Assembly (NCBI GenBank): GCA_900543145.1
Contig: UQPZ01000008.1
Coordinates: forward strand, 1-64,000
Direction: 5' to 3'
DNA length: 64,000 nt
Source of the DNA: an uncultured Ruminococcus sp.
GTDB lineage: Bacteria; Bacillota; Clostridia; Oscillospirales; Ruminococcaceae
The notes under the pieces are model-generated. The model searched no databases. It worked only from the letters and a program-made list of their open reading frames with translations, and was not told the DNA's origin. The translations under genes and the position numbers were made by a program. Numbering within the stretch: the stretch's first letter is position 1; every line of letters begins with the position of its first letter. Positions 39,334-48,087 of this stretch are shown piece by piece.

Positions 39334-41841
39334 TCATCTGGGTTCTGACCATGCTCCGTAAATACGGGTACCGTCTACCGTACTATACGATCTAACGCTT
39401 ACGAGATAGGTCTTTCTTACCTTAAATGACTCCAGACTGATCTGAACAGGAGTTTTCAGCTCCTTTCCGTCGGCTAAGGAAACAAAATCATTTATAAGGC
39501 AATTTACGCTGTATCCTCCTTCAGATGTTTTTCTGCTCACAAGGGAGGAAGGTTTTTCGGTTCTGGGAACTACTTTGACTGCGTCCTGACTCATAGGAAC
39601 TATATCAAATTCAGCATCTACCTCTCCGCAGTAATCTCCCTGAGCGGTGATCTTTACCTGAGCTGTGCCTATATTTACGTTATTAAAGTATTCAACCGTA
39701 TAGTCTATATCGGGAATCAGCGTTGCTCCGGCCGCTTTTATCGTGATGTCCTGAGTTCTTGCCCGTCCGGTAAATGCCATTTCCGGCTGTATATCAATGA
39801 AGGCTTTTTCAATAGAGGTCTTTGTTTTTACGGAAAAATCCTTAACGGCATTACCGTACTGCTTATTTTCTCCCTGCATTACATATGGCACTGCTTTGTA
39901 GAAATACAGTGTTTTAGAGGTTAAATCGTTTTCCTCGAATCTGTTTTCAGTCTGGTCGGAAACTATCTCGTATTCACCGTCCAAGCCGCGTTTTCTATAT
40001 ATTTCATAACCTGCGGCTTCACTTTGATAATCCCAGGTAAGAACCGCATTATTTTCCGTAATATCAGACGCCGTAAAATTACCAGGTGCAGCTGTAACAC
40101 AGTATGAGCCTTCGCCTACTGCGATATTTTTTGAATTGCTGCTGAAGACGCTTCCCTTTACTGACGCTTTGCTTTCTCCTGTAAGACATATTCCCCTTGC
40201 AGACTGAGCCGTTGAATTATCGGTACAGCTTATATTTTCAGTCGTTTTTTCGGCAAAGCATATTGCGGAGCTTCCGGCGTATTCAACCGAATTTCGGTCT
40301 ACTGAAATATCCGAGCATGAATCCTTTATCAAAATTCCGCAGGCGGACGGTTTTTTTACCGTATTTTCGTAGACTTTCGACTCGCTGACCTTTCCAGTAA
40401 GACATACCGCTGACTCACCAGCTGATTTTACCGTATTCGCCTTTACGGTAAACTTCTTTCCTCCGCTTATTTTTATCCCGTCCCCGGAACTGCCGGAAAC
40501 GGAATTTTCGGAAACGGTGATATACTTGCTTCTTACAATATCTATAAGAGCCGAGCCTTTGACAAAGCCGTCCTTTGTACAGCTCAGTTTATTGCCTGAA
40601 ATATCGCAGTCAACAGCGTCGTCGAGGATCACCGCCTGCGCTGCCGATTTTATCTTGTTCCTGCTTATCTTTACGCCCTGCACCCTGTAATTATGATCCG
40701 GAAGCTTGGTACCTTTCACATTTTTACCGTATATCCTGATCCCGTATGGCTGAGATGCCGCCGAGGTGATCCTTGTTTCTATTTCATTGCCCTTGATAAC
40801 AGTCTGAGCGTCGTCGTTTATATTGCTCAGCGCAGCTTCATAGGTGCTGCCGATCGGTCTGAAATAGTCCGTTGAGCCGTCGCCGCTCATATACATAAAA
40901 TCAATTCCCATACCGACTTCGGACATTACGTTGTTCTCGATAGTACAGTTCTTATGATTATACATTATAATGCAGACGCCGCTGATATTTTTAAAAGTAT
41001 TATCCTTTATTACCGTATTGGTGTAATATTTTCCAAGCACCGCCGAATGAGAGCCTATCCCCCTGCAAAGACTGTCAAACTCGTTGTTTTTTATAACCAC
41101 ATTGTTTGTAGCAGTATCGTCAAAAGGCTCGTATTCGACAAACAGACCGGGATTATTCAGAACGTCAAGCTGGATAGCCTCCTTCTGAAGCGATCCTGTA
41201 TAGCCGCTGAAACGGCAGTTTTCAATTGTAAGCCCCTCTATTCCTCCCAGCTCAAGATGATGTCCGTTTTTGTTATTGCATATTTTTGAATTCCTGAAAA
41301 TAATATTTCTCGCATGACCTATTCTTATGTTGGAGAAATACGCCGTTTTGTAATATTCGGAGGTGTTTCCGTCCCATGTTCCGCCTTCGATAATTATATT
41401 CCTGTCTGCGTCGTAGCCGCCGGAATAATACTGCTTGGTATTTTTCAGCATACAGCCGCCGTCAAAGCACTTCTTTATTACAGCGCCATCATCCATATAC
41501 AGCCATGTATTGCTGTATATTCTCAGAGTTTTCGAGATACGGTATTCACCTGCCGGAATAAAAACCTTTACCTGAAGCTGATCGGAAGCGTTGTCCCTTG
41601 CGTAATCCAACGCCTTCTGGATAGCCTTGGCCGAATCCTTTTCACCGCTTCCGTCCGCACCCAGCTCAGCTGCGTTTATCTGCTCACAGCCTTCGGAATA
41701 TTCCGGCAGCTCGGCTCCCGTCGTTTTGACTGCACCTTTTATTTTTGAAATATCATATGCAGCGCCGCACAGAGAAAACATCTGTATCATCAGCGCCGCG
41801 GCAATCAGATAAACTGCCGCCTTTGCTTTGCTCCCTTTCAT
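39334..41841 (-). CDS. Secreted right-handed beta-helix protein with Fn3 and Ig-like domains
   Basis: An 835-residue exported protein. Signal peptide about 1-27. Residues about 50-120 resemble the start of pectate-lyase-superfamily helices (AAELGADGSGEKDSAKAIQKAL, then IPAGEYRISKTLRI). About 140-600 are parallel beta-helix coils with repeated N-rich turns (IENCRFSG, IKNNEF, IKDNTFKNI, ENNVMSEVG). An Fn3-like domain follows (about 605-690), then an Ig-like module with DIDYTVEYFNNVNIGTAQVKI. A polysaccharide-lyase or carbohydrate-binding role is plausible; no catalytic residues were identified. No dockerin or sortase motif is seen at the C-terminus. It has a consensus promoter flanked by a direct repeat. 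Confidence 0.82.
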   Translation of the reverse strand: MKGSKAKAAVYLIAAALMIQMFSLCGAAYDISKIKGAVKTTGAELPEYSEGCEQINAAELGADGSGEKDSAKAIQKALDYARDNASDQLQVKVFIPAGEYRISKTLRIYSNTWLYMDDGAVIKKCFDGGCMLKNTKQYYSGGYDADRNIIIEGGTWDGNTSEYYKTAYFSNIRIGHARNIIFRNSKICNNKNGHHLELGGIEGLTIENCRFSGYTGSLQKEAIQLDVLNNPGLFVEYEPFDDTATNNVVIKNNEFDSLCRGIGSHSAVLGKYYTNTVIKDNTFKNISGVCIIMYNHKNCTIENNVMSEVGMGIDFMYMSGDGSTDYFRPIGSTYEAALSNINDDAQTVIKGNEIETRITSAASQPYGIRIYGKNVKGTKLPDHNYRVQGVKISRNKIKSAAQAVILDDAVDCDISGNKLSCTKDGFVKGSALIDIVRSKYITVSENSVSGSSGDGIKISGGKKFTVKANTVKSAGESAVCLTGKVSESKVYENTVKKPSACGILIKDSCSDISVDRNSVEYAGSSAICFAEKTTENISCTDNSTAQSARGICLTGESKASVKGSVFSSNSKNIAVGEGSYCVTAAPGNFTASDITENNAVLTWDYQSEAAGYEIYRKRGLDGEYEIVSDQTENRFEENDLTSKTLYFYKAVPYVMQGENKQYGNAVKDFSVKTKTSIEKAFIDIQPEMAFTGRARTQDITIKAAGATLIPDIDYTVEYFNNVNIGTAQVKITAQGDYCGEVDAEFDIVPMSQDAVKVVPRTEKPSSLVSRKTSEGGYSVNCLINDFVSLADGKELKTPVQISLESFKVRKTYLVSVRSYSTVDGTRIYGAWSEPR

Positions 41842-41932
41842 TGCTTAAACTTTCCTCCAGCCGTACGTTTTGTTTCTCTTTTGATCTGCTCCGGTTTCCA
41901 CACAATAAACCTTATCGGCAGAATATATTTAA

Positions 41933-41985
41933 AATCACATAATAAATTATAGACTATTCCGCTTTTTTTGTCAAGAATCACATAA
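41933..41985. promoter_or_regulatory. Direct repeats flanking the beta-helix gene promoter
   Basis: AATCACATAA occurs at 41933-41942 and 41976-41985, 43 bp apart (about four helical turns), on either side of the promoter. This is an operator-like layout. The regulator is unknown. Confidence 0.45.
41946..41974 (-). promoter_or_regulatory. SigA-type promoter of the beta-helix protein gene
   Basis: Minus strand: TTGACA (41974-41969), 17-nt spacer, TATAAT (41951-41946): full consensus. Confidence 0.88.
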
Positions 41986-42145
41986 AGTCAAATAAGACTG
42001 AGATGTAATTTTGTATGTATTCACAAAAAAGTTCAATACTTTTATGCACCTTAACAATCGCCGCCGCTCCCTAAGGAATAGACAATCCCCGTTTCAACAT
42101 AGGATATACAAACAAACAAAAACAATTCAGAGAGGCGGTAACCTT

Positions 42146-42829
42146 ATGTTCGCACTGATCATACAGTTCCTCAGCAGTCATTTTCTTTTCTTTGCCCTGC
42201 ATTTCGACAGCAAAAACGTCTTTCCGAAGCCTTTGTCCGCAAAGGAGGAAAGGGAATGCTTTGAGAGGATCGCACAGGGCGACAAGGCCGCTAAGGATAA
42301 GCTTATAGAACATAACCTGAGGCTTGTCGCACACATAATAAAAAAATACTATTCTGCGTCAAAGGATCAGGACGATCTGATATCTATAGGAACTATCGGA
42401 CTAATTAAAGCCGTTTCTACCTTTGATTATACCAAAGGCTGCCGGTTTGCGACTTATGCGTCAAGGTGCGTCGAAAATGAAATACTTATGCATTTCCGCT
42501 CTTTGAAGAAATCAGCCGGAGAGCTTCATTTCGACGAACCTATAGAAACCGATAAAAACGGCAATCAGCTTACATTAATAGATATAATCTCCGACGGCAG
42601 CAGCGTAGCAGACAGTATTGAGCTTCTGCTTTCCTCCGAACGGCTTTACAGACTGGTAGACAAATATCTTGACAAACGGGAATCTGAAATAATTATCCTG
42701 CGCTACGGACTTTATAATCAATCTCCCCTGACTCAGCGAGAGGTAGCCCAGAAGCTGAATATTTCACGATCATATGTTTCAAGGATAAAAAAAAAAGCTT
42801 TGCTCACTTTAAAAGCTCATATGAACTGA
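42146..42829 (+). CDS. sigK: Sporulation sigma factor SigK
   Basis: A 227-residue late mother-cell sigma factor. The short hydrophobic N-terminus (MFALIIQFLSSHFLFFALHF) fits the pro-sequence that SpoIVFB removes to activate SigK. Region 2 reads IEHNLRLVAHIIKKY, DDLISIGTIGLIKAVSTFD and FATYASRCVENEILMHFRS. Region 4 ends in TQREVAQKLNISRSYVSRIKKKAL. The coding frame is whole, with no skin element. ATG 42146 has GAGAGGCGG about 8 nt upstream; the longer frame to 42011 has no ribosome site. I could not find a convincing SigE-type promoter. Together with the SASP gene it shows sporulation capacity. Confidence 0.93.
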   Translation: MFALIIQFLSSHFLFFALHFDSKNVFPKPLSAKEERECFERIAQGDKAAKDKLIEHNLRLVAHIIKKYYSASKDQDDLISIGTIGLIKAVSTFDYTKGCRFATYASRCVENEILMHFRSLKKSAGELHFDEPIETDKNGNQLTLIDIISDGSSVADSIELLLSSERLYRLVDKYLDKRESEIIILRYGLYNQSPLTQREVAQKLNISRSYVSRIKKKALLTLKAHMN

Positions 42830-42844
42830 AAGCGTTGAATAAAA

Positions 42845-42963
42845 AAAGAGCGTCATTTTCCAAAAGGAAAGGGCGAACGCAATTCTCTTCTGCGCTTACG
42901 TCGTTTGCGTAGACTGAACTGCGTTCGCCTCTTCGGCTTTTATCAATAAATGCGCCGCTCTTT
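42845..42963. repeat. Triple nested inverted repeat, about 119 bp
   Basis: Outer stem AAAGAGCG (42845-42852) / CGCTCTTT (42956-42963), middle stem GGCGAACGCA (42872-42881) / TGCGTTCGCC (42920-42929), inner stem CTGCGC / GCGTAG (around 42890-42912). It lies between the convergent sigK and serine-hydrolase genes and may terminate both. It is much longer than a normal terminator. Confidence 0.65.
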
Positions 42964-42974
42964 AAAGAGAAGCT

Positions 42975-45206
42975 TTACCTTCCGTAGTATGCCCACATTT
43001 CATTGTGGATCGCATCAGCCGCTCTCGCAACCTCCTGAAGCCTGTAGGGACTGACGCGGTTTGTAAAGCAGATAAGAACATACGGATGTTCAGCCTCAAC
43101 TACGGCTGTATCATGGTGAAGCTCATCTGTCCACCCGCACTTGGAATATACGGTATATTTTCCGTTAAGACCTATCCTGAAATTGCTTGCCGTTGAGCCT
43201 GCAAGTCCTTTTCTTATAAAATCTTTATATTTTCCGCTGTAAATGTACTTATACATCTGTATCCATTCCTTTGCGGAATCAGCCGCAGAAACGTATCCCC
43301 AGCGCTGATATGCGCTCATTGTCGTTCTGCACCCCAGCGACGCTATGTATTTATTATAACCGGAATATCCGAAGTAATCCTGAAGCATATAATAAGCGCA
43401 GTTATCGCTGTAATCAAATATATACTGCATACACTGCTTTATTGTAAACTGTGTGCCGAAGCTGTAATTCTTTATTATTCCCGAGCCGCCTGAGTAATCG
43501 CTGCCGCGGTAGGTAAGCTTAGTGTTCATTGAAGGCGAGCCGTCCTCCATTTCCTTTAGGCAGTACAGCATATAAGGCATTTTTACGGTACTTGCCGTTC
43601 CGAGATAGGATTTTGCATTATAGCCGACCATTGCGCCGCTGTCGAGGTCAAGCAGCATAAAGCTTGCCGTTCCCCCAAGACCTGTCAGCGAATTATACAG
43701 TCTGTTCTTTGCACTGTTAGAAATTGCATAGCCCTGACCGTTGGTAAGCTTTACCGAATATGAATTGCTGTAGCCGTTTATAATGGAATCATAGCTTTTA
43801 TCGTTGAACACTCTGGTTTTCTTCCATGACGAGCATACTCCCGTGACCTTTACGTCAGGAGTTTTGGAAACCGCTCTGACCTTTACATAATAATTTCTTC
43901 CCACCGGAAGAGCTTTAGTAGTCAAGCTTGTGGTACTGCCCGAGGTTATTTCCTTCAGCAGAACAGAATTGCCCGTTTTGGCGGAATTATAGTATACCTG
44001 ATAGCCGGTGGCATTCGGGACCTTATTCCAGCTGACCTTCATGGTTCTTCTGTCAACCTCGGTCTTAAGATTTTTTACCTGAGAGGGCTTTGAGGAAAAC
44101 TTTATCTTTACAAGCTGACCCTCATAAGTTTTCCAGCTTCTTACCTTTACCGCCTGAATTTTATAGGCATTTCTCTGTCCGGCTGTTCTGCCTGTAACCT
44201 TAATCGATGTTCCTGCTGTCGCCGTAAGCTTTTTATAGGAATCAGACGCTGCGTCGTAACGGTAAACTATGTATTTATCAGCATTTCTTACAGGCGACCA
44301 CTTTATAGTATACCCGTTTTCGGTTAGTGAAACGGCTTTCAGTCCGGTTACTTTTCCCGGATCGGTAGAAGCATAAATTTCAGACCAGATACTGTAGAAG
44401 GTTCTGTTTCCTATCGTCTTATAGCTCTGTATACGGTACTTAAGCGTCGTACCCTCTTTCAGGTTTCCCTGATTATGTCTAACTGTATCCGCCGAAAACG
44501 TCTTGTAGCTTTCCCAGACACGCTTCTGTGAATTCCATTTCTGCATTCTGTAGCCGGTAACTCCGCTGACCTTTTTCCAGTCAAGCCTAACTACCGTCGG
44601 CGAAGAATTGGTATTTGCAAAGCCCGCAGGCGCTTTGACAGTAGGTCCGGTTATAACGAATGTCCTGCTGACTGTCCCTGTAAAACCTCCCATCCCTTTG
44701 ACAATAATTGAGGCAGTACCTATCTCCTTATTGTTCCTGTATTCAACGGTATAATCGGTATTTTCCGTCAGCTTTACACCGTTGAGCGTTACATTTACAG
44801 CGGGAGTTATTTCCTTTGACGTATACACATATGCAGAAATATAATTCACACTGCACTGAGAAATATTTTGAAGAACAGGAGGTATATCCTCTTCCTCAAG
44901 AATATACCCGCAGACCGTGCATTCCTTGTGTTTATGACCCCATTCGTCGGTGGGCTCTTTATCAGTTATCCATTCGCTCGGAGCGTGACCAAGAGCCTCC
45001 GGATACTCGAAATAGCTGTCACCGCAGGCACATTCAAAATAATATTCTCCGCCGTTTACACAATCCGGCTCGCTTATTACGGTCTTAAAGTAGTCATGTG
45101 AATGCTCCTGAGCATATGTTTTAACATCAAGCCTGTCCGTATGTATATACAAAGTACAGGCAACAGCAGCGGAGCATAAAAACATTATAATATTTTTTAT
45201 TTTCAT
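42975..45206 (-). CDS. Secreted class-A beta-lactamase-like serine hydrolase with Fn3 repeats
   Basis: A 743-residue exported protein. Signal peptide about 1-32. Then a Cys/His-containing region with CVNGGEYYFECACGDSYF and HKECTVCGYIL, a pattern often found in Clostridial surface proteins. An Ig-like module (about 125-185, NTDYTVEYRNNKEIGTASI) and three or four Fn3-like repeats (about 190-480) follow. The C-terminal domain (about 500-743) is beta-lactamase-like with STVK (about 537), YSDNC (about 599) and KCGWTDE (about 692), so the SxxK, SDN and KTG-equivalent motifs are all present, but Cys replaces Thr in the last. A true beta-lactamase is smaller; a peptidoglycan or peptide hydrolase at the surface is more likely. 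Confidence 0.82.
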   Translation of the reverse strand: MKIKNIIMFLCSAAVACTLYIHTDRLDVKTYAQEHSHDYFKTVISEPDCVNGGEYYFECACGDSYFEYPEALGHAPSEWITDKEPTDEWGHKHKECTVCGYILEEEDIPPVLQNISQCSVNYISAYVYTSKEITPAVNVTLNGVKLTENTDYTVEYRNNKEIGTASIIVKGMGGFTGTVSRTFVITGPTVKAPAGFANTNSSPTVVRLDWKKVSGVTGYRMQKWNSQKRVWESYKTFSADTVRHNQGNLKEGTTLKYRIQSYKTIGNRTFYSIWSEIYASTDPGKVTGLKAVSLTENGYTIKWSPVRNADKYIVYRYDAASDSYKKLTATAGTSIKVTGRTAGQRNAYKIQAVKVRSWKTYEGQLVKIKFSSKPSQVKNLKTEVDRRTMKVSWNKVPNATGYQVYYNSAKTGNSVLLKEITSGSTTSLTTKALPVGRNYYVKVRAVSKTPDVKVTGVCSSWKKTRVFNDKSYDSIINGYSNSYSVKLTNGQGYAISNSAKNRLYNSLTGLGGTASFMLLDLDSGAMVGYNAKSYLGTASTVKMPYMLYCLKEMEDGSPSMNTKLTYRGSDYSGGSGIIKNYSFGTQFTIKQCMQYIFDYSDNCAYYMLQDYFGYSGYNKYIASLGCRTTMSAYQRWGYVSAADSAKEWIQMYKYIYSGKYKDFIRKGLAGSTASNFRIGLNGKYTVYSKCGWTDELHHDTAVVEAEHPYVLICFTNRVSPYRLQEVARAADAIHNEMWAYYGR

Positions 45207-45239
45207 AATGGCCGACCCCCTCTTTTATTCTTTATTTTA

Positions 45240-45268
45240 ATTATATCATTTCAAGGATAATATTTCAA
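45240..45268 (-). promoter_or_regulatory. SigA-type promoter of the serine-hydrolase gene
   Basis: Minus strand: TTGAAA (45268-45263), 17-nt spacer, TATAAT (45245-45240). Confidence 0.78.
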
Positions 45269-45345
45269 CGAAATTTGTCTTGAATTTTAAACTTCTGCGT
45301 TTTGCATATATAAAAGTATTATGATTTGTTGCAAATACACATAAT

Positions 45346-45380
45346 TTAAAAAGCTGTACGAATAATATACCGTACAGCTT
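45346..45380 (-). terminator. Terminator of the CmpB-like gene
   Basis: AAGCTGTACG (45351-45360) and CGTACAGCTT (45371-45380) form a perfect 10-bp stem; on the minus strand TTTAAAT follows. Confidence 0.75.
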
Positions 45381-45396
45381 TATTTTCTTATATGAG

Positions 45397-46170
45397 CTAT
45401 TTTTTCTTCTGAAGCCTTTCCCTGAGCTCAGAAAGCGCTTCATTGAACTTTTGAGATCTGGCGGTAGGGTGAGCAAGGATAAAGTCTTTCTTGAAAAAGC
45501 CTATCCGCTCGGTAAGCTTCGCCTTGTCAGCCCTCAGCGCCTCTATTCTTGCCGCAGCGGCGGAAGCTCTTTCCGAACTCTCGAGCTTAAGCTCCAGCTC
45601 CTCCTTCGCCTTCGCAAGCTCGGATCTGATCTCGGTGATCTTCGCCAGCAGCTTATTGACATCAAGAGCGGTGCGAACAGCATATACAAGATCGGAAATG
45701 AATAATGCGGAAATAACTGCCGTAATTATCAGCGTTAACGATCCGGACATTGTAACTACCGCTTTTTCTATCGGCTTATGTATCACATACATGAGCAGCA
45801 GCGATAATAATCCCCAGAAAAGCGAGGATCTAAGGCAGATATATCCTTTTATATTAAACCTTTTGCCGCTGTAGTCCCAGTACTTCATTTTCAGCAGGCT
45901 CTCCATCAGCCAGCCGGTCATGTATTCAAGAACCGTAGTCCCGGCTGCTCCGAATATAAATACCAGAATCGGAACGTCCCGTACAGGAAGACAGACAAGC
46001 AGGATAATAAGCGCTCCGAAACCGTATATAGGCAGCATAGGACTTCGCAGAAAGCCTCTGTTAACAAATTTTCTCTGGTTGAAGGAAACTATAGCCGATT
46101 CAATGCACCAGCCTACAAAACAGTATATGTAAAAAAACATCAGCCATTGCAGAAAGCCGTAGTCATACAT
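45397..46170 (-). CDS. CmpB-type (putative ABC permease) membrane protein
   Basis: A 257-residue protein. Five or so membrane helices fill the first 165 residues and carry the family motif FVGWCIESAIVSFNQRKFVNRGFLRSPMLPIYGFG. Then comes a highly charged coiled coil (about 170-225) and a basic C-terminus. The family is named ABC_trans_CmpB in databases, but no ATPase gene is near and its real role is uncertain. ATG 46170 has a nearby GAAAGG site. It has its own promoter and terminator. Confidence 0.8.
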   Translation of the reverse strand: MYDYGFLQWLMFFYIYCFVGWCIESAIVSFNQRKFVNRGFLRSPMLPIYGFGALIILLVCLPVRDVPILVFIFGAAGTTVLEYMTGWLMESLLKMKYWDYSGKRFNIKGYICLRSSLFWGLLSLLLMYVIHKPIEKAVVTMSGSLTLIITAVISALFISDLVYAVRTALDVNKLLAKITEIRSELAKAKEELELKLESSERASAAAARIEALRADKAKLTERIGFFKKDFILAHPTARSQKFNEALSELRERLQKKK

Positions 46171-46217
46171 TCATTATCACTGACCTTTCAAGCGGAAGAG
46201 GACCTTTCACTAATAGC

Positions 46218-46246
46218 ATTATAGCATTATACATGACAAAAGTCAA
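46218..46246 (-). promoter_or_regulatory. SigA-type promoter of the CmpB-like gene
   Basis: Minus strand: TTGACT (46246-46241), 17-nt spacer, TATAAT (46223-46218). The stretch 46247-46416 shows nothing else. Confidence 0.82.
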
Positions 46247-46416
46247 TAATCTTCAAAACCGCCGAGTATTTTATCATAATTAATGCCGCAGTATCCGGCA
46301 GCTTCAATTAACTTACAAATATATGCAACCTACACATAAAATTAAATCATTTTCTAAGAATAAACCGTTCTTTTTATCATATTTTAATATTTTTTTGAAT
46401 TTTTTGCCCTCAGGTC

Positions 46417-46445
46417 TTGCAAAATAAAAGCATATATGATATACT
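46417..46445 (+). promoter_or_regulatory. SigA-type promoter of gdhA
   Basis: TTGCAA (46417-46422), 17-nt spacer, TATACT (46440-46445), about 110 bp before the start codon. Confidence 0.8.
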
Positions 46446-46451
46446 AATAAA

Positions 46452-46553
46452 GGTGTCGGATACCGAGATGGGATCCCGCTGCTTAAATTTTAAACCAGGC
46501 GGCGGAATTATTCGGGATCCACAGCAAATCTAAAATAATAAGGAGTTAGTTTT
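46452..46553 (+). promoter_or_regulatory. Structured 5' leader of gdhA
   Basis: About 100 nt. TCGG-ATA-CCGA forms a small hairpin near 46456. GGATCCCG (46471-46478) pairs with CGGGATCC (46513-46520), and inside it GCTGC pairs with GCGGC. The ribosome site AAGGAG follows 20 nt later. No T-run, so translational control or RNA stability is more likely than attenuation. It does not match the glutamine riboswitches known to me. Confidence 0.45.
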
Positions 46554-47906
46554 ATGGAAATCAAGAATGCATATCTTGCCGGCGTTTACGCTCAGGTAGA
46601 AAAACGCAATCCCGGAGAAAAGGAATTTCTCCAGGCCGTAAAGGAAGTTCTCGAAAGCTTCGAGCCTGTAGTTGAAAAAAGACCTGACATCGTAGACGCA
46701 GGTATAATCGAAAGGATCGTAGAGCCTGAAAGATTTATCCAGTTCAGAGTTTCCTGGGTAGACGATAACGGCAAGGTACAGGTAAACCGCGGCTTCAGAG
46801 TACAGTTCAACTCGGCGATCGGACCTTACAAGGGCGGCCTCAGACTTCATCCGTCGGTATGCGCTTCCGTAATCAAATTCCTGGGATTTGAGCAGATCTT
46901 CAAGAACAGCCTAACCGGCCTTCCTATCGGCGGAGGCAAGGGCGGCGCAGATTTTGACCCTAAGGGCAAGTCTGACGGAGAGATCATGAGATTCTGCCAG
47001 AGCTTTATGACAGAGCTTTGCAAGCATATCGGAGCAGACACCGATGTTCCCGCAGGCGATATCGGAGTAGGAGCAAGAGAGATCGGATATATGTTCGGGC
47101 AGTATAAAAGACTCCGCAACGAATTTACAGGCGTTCTTACAGGAAAAAGCCTTTCCTACGGCGGCTCGCTTGCAAGAAAAGAGGCTACCGGTTTCGGTCT
47201 TTGCTATTACACAGACGAAATGCTTAAATGCATGAAAAATGACAGCTTTAAGGGTAAGACTGTTGTTGTTTCAGGCTCCGGAAACGTTGCTATCTACGCT
47301 ACGCAGAAAGCTACAGAGCTTGGAGGCAAAGTCGTTGCGCTTTCCGATTCAAACGGTTATATCTACGATCCCAACGGTATCAATCTTGATGTTGTTAAGC
47401 AGATCAAGGAAGTTGAAAGAGGAAGGATCAAGGAATACGTTAACCGTGTAGACGGCGCAGAATATCACGAAGGCTGCAAGGGGATCTGGACTATCAAATG
47501 TGATATCGCTCTTCCCTGCGCTACTCAGAACGAGCTTGACGGCGAGTCGGCTGATATTCTTATCAATAACGGCGTTTTCGCAGTTGCAGAGGGTGCTAAT
47601 ATGCCATCTACTCCCGAAGCTATTGAAAAGTTCCAGGCTGCCGGAATACTCTTCGGACCTGCAAAGGCTGCAAACGCAGGCGGCGTAGCAACCTCAGCAC
47701 TTGAAATGTCCCAGAACAGCGAAAGACTTTCCTGGACATTTGAAGAGGTAGACGCTAAGCTGAAAAATATTATGATCAATATTTTCCACAACTCATATAA
47801 CGCTTCAAAGGAATTCGGAGTTGAGGGCAACCTTGTTGCCGGCGCTAACATCGCAGGCTTCCTCAAGGTAGCCGACGCCATGAAATGGCAGGGTGTAGCG
47901 TACTGA
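46554..47906 (+). CDS. gdhA: Glutamate dehydrogenase, hexameric type
   Basis: A 450-residue enzyme that joins 2-oxoglutarate and ammonia with NAD(P)H to give glutamate, a main route of ammonia uptake in rumen and gut Clostridia. The substrate site reads PYKGGLRLHPSV and GGGKGGADFDPKGKSDGEIMRFCQSF with the catalytic Lys and Asp. The dinucleotide fold shows VVVSGSGNVAIYA (about 234-246). The length and the Lys/Ser-rich N-terminus suit the small NADP-linked class; the cofactor choice is inference. RBS AAGGAG lies 9 nt before ATG 46554. Confidence 0.95.
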   Translation: MEIKNAYLAGVYAQVEKRNPGEKEFLQAVKEVLESFEPVVEKRPDIVDAGIIERIVEPERFIQFRVSWVDDNGKVQVNRGFRVQFNSAIGPYKGGLRLHPSVCASVIKFLGFEQIFKNSLTGLPIGGGKGGADFDPKGKSDGEIMRFCQSFMTELCKHIGADTDVPAGDIGVGAREIGYMFGQYKRLRNEFTGVLTGKSLSYGGSLARKEATGFGLCYYTDEMLKCMKNDSFKGKTVVVSGSGNVAIYATQKATELGGKVVALSDSNGYIYDPNGINLDVVKQIKEVERGRIKEYVNRVDGAEYHEGCKGIWTIKCDIALPCATQNELDGESADILINNGVFAVAEGANMPSTPEAIEKFQAAGILFGPAKAANAGGVATSALEMSQNSERLSWTFEEVDAKLKNIMINIFHNSYNASKEFGVEGNLVAGANIAGFLKVADAMKWQGVAY

Positions 47907-47931
47907 TACAGCAGACAATTAAATAAAAGAG

Positions 47932-47966
47932 GCTTCCCGGCGTTATATTCCGGGAAGCTTTTTTAT
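47932..47966 (+). terminator. Intrinsic terminator after gdhA
   Basis: GCTTCCCGG (47932-47940) and CCGGGAAGC (47950-47958) form a perfect stem, then TTTTTTT. Confidence 0.9.
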
Positions 47967-47990
47967 ACAGAAAGTTCCTCAAAAACTCAG

Positions 47991-48019
47991 TTGACAAAGG
48001 CGCTGAAATAAGCTATAAT
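47991..48019 (+). promoter_or_regulatory. SigA-type promoter of the 48088 lipoprotein gene
   Basis: TTGACA (47991-47996), 17-nt spacer, TATAAT (48014-48019): full consensus. Confidence 0.88.
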
Positions 48020-48087
48020 AAGGTATGATTAATGTAAACTTTTCTGAGTTTACAGGTAAATATATTATGAAAGGGGTCGGCGTTCCG

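Noticed and set aside
42146..42829. skin-type insertion in sigK
   Set aside because: The reading frame is continuous from region 2 to region 4.
46471..46520. Glutamine riboswitch before gdhA
   Set aside because: The conserved glnA/Downstream-peptide sequence blocks are missing.
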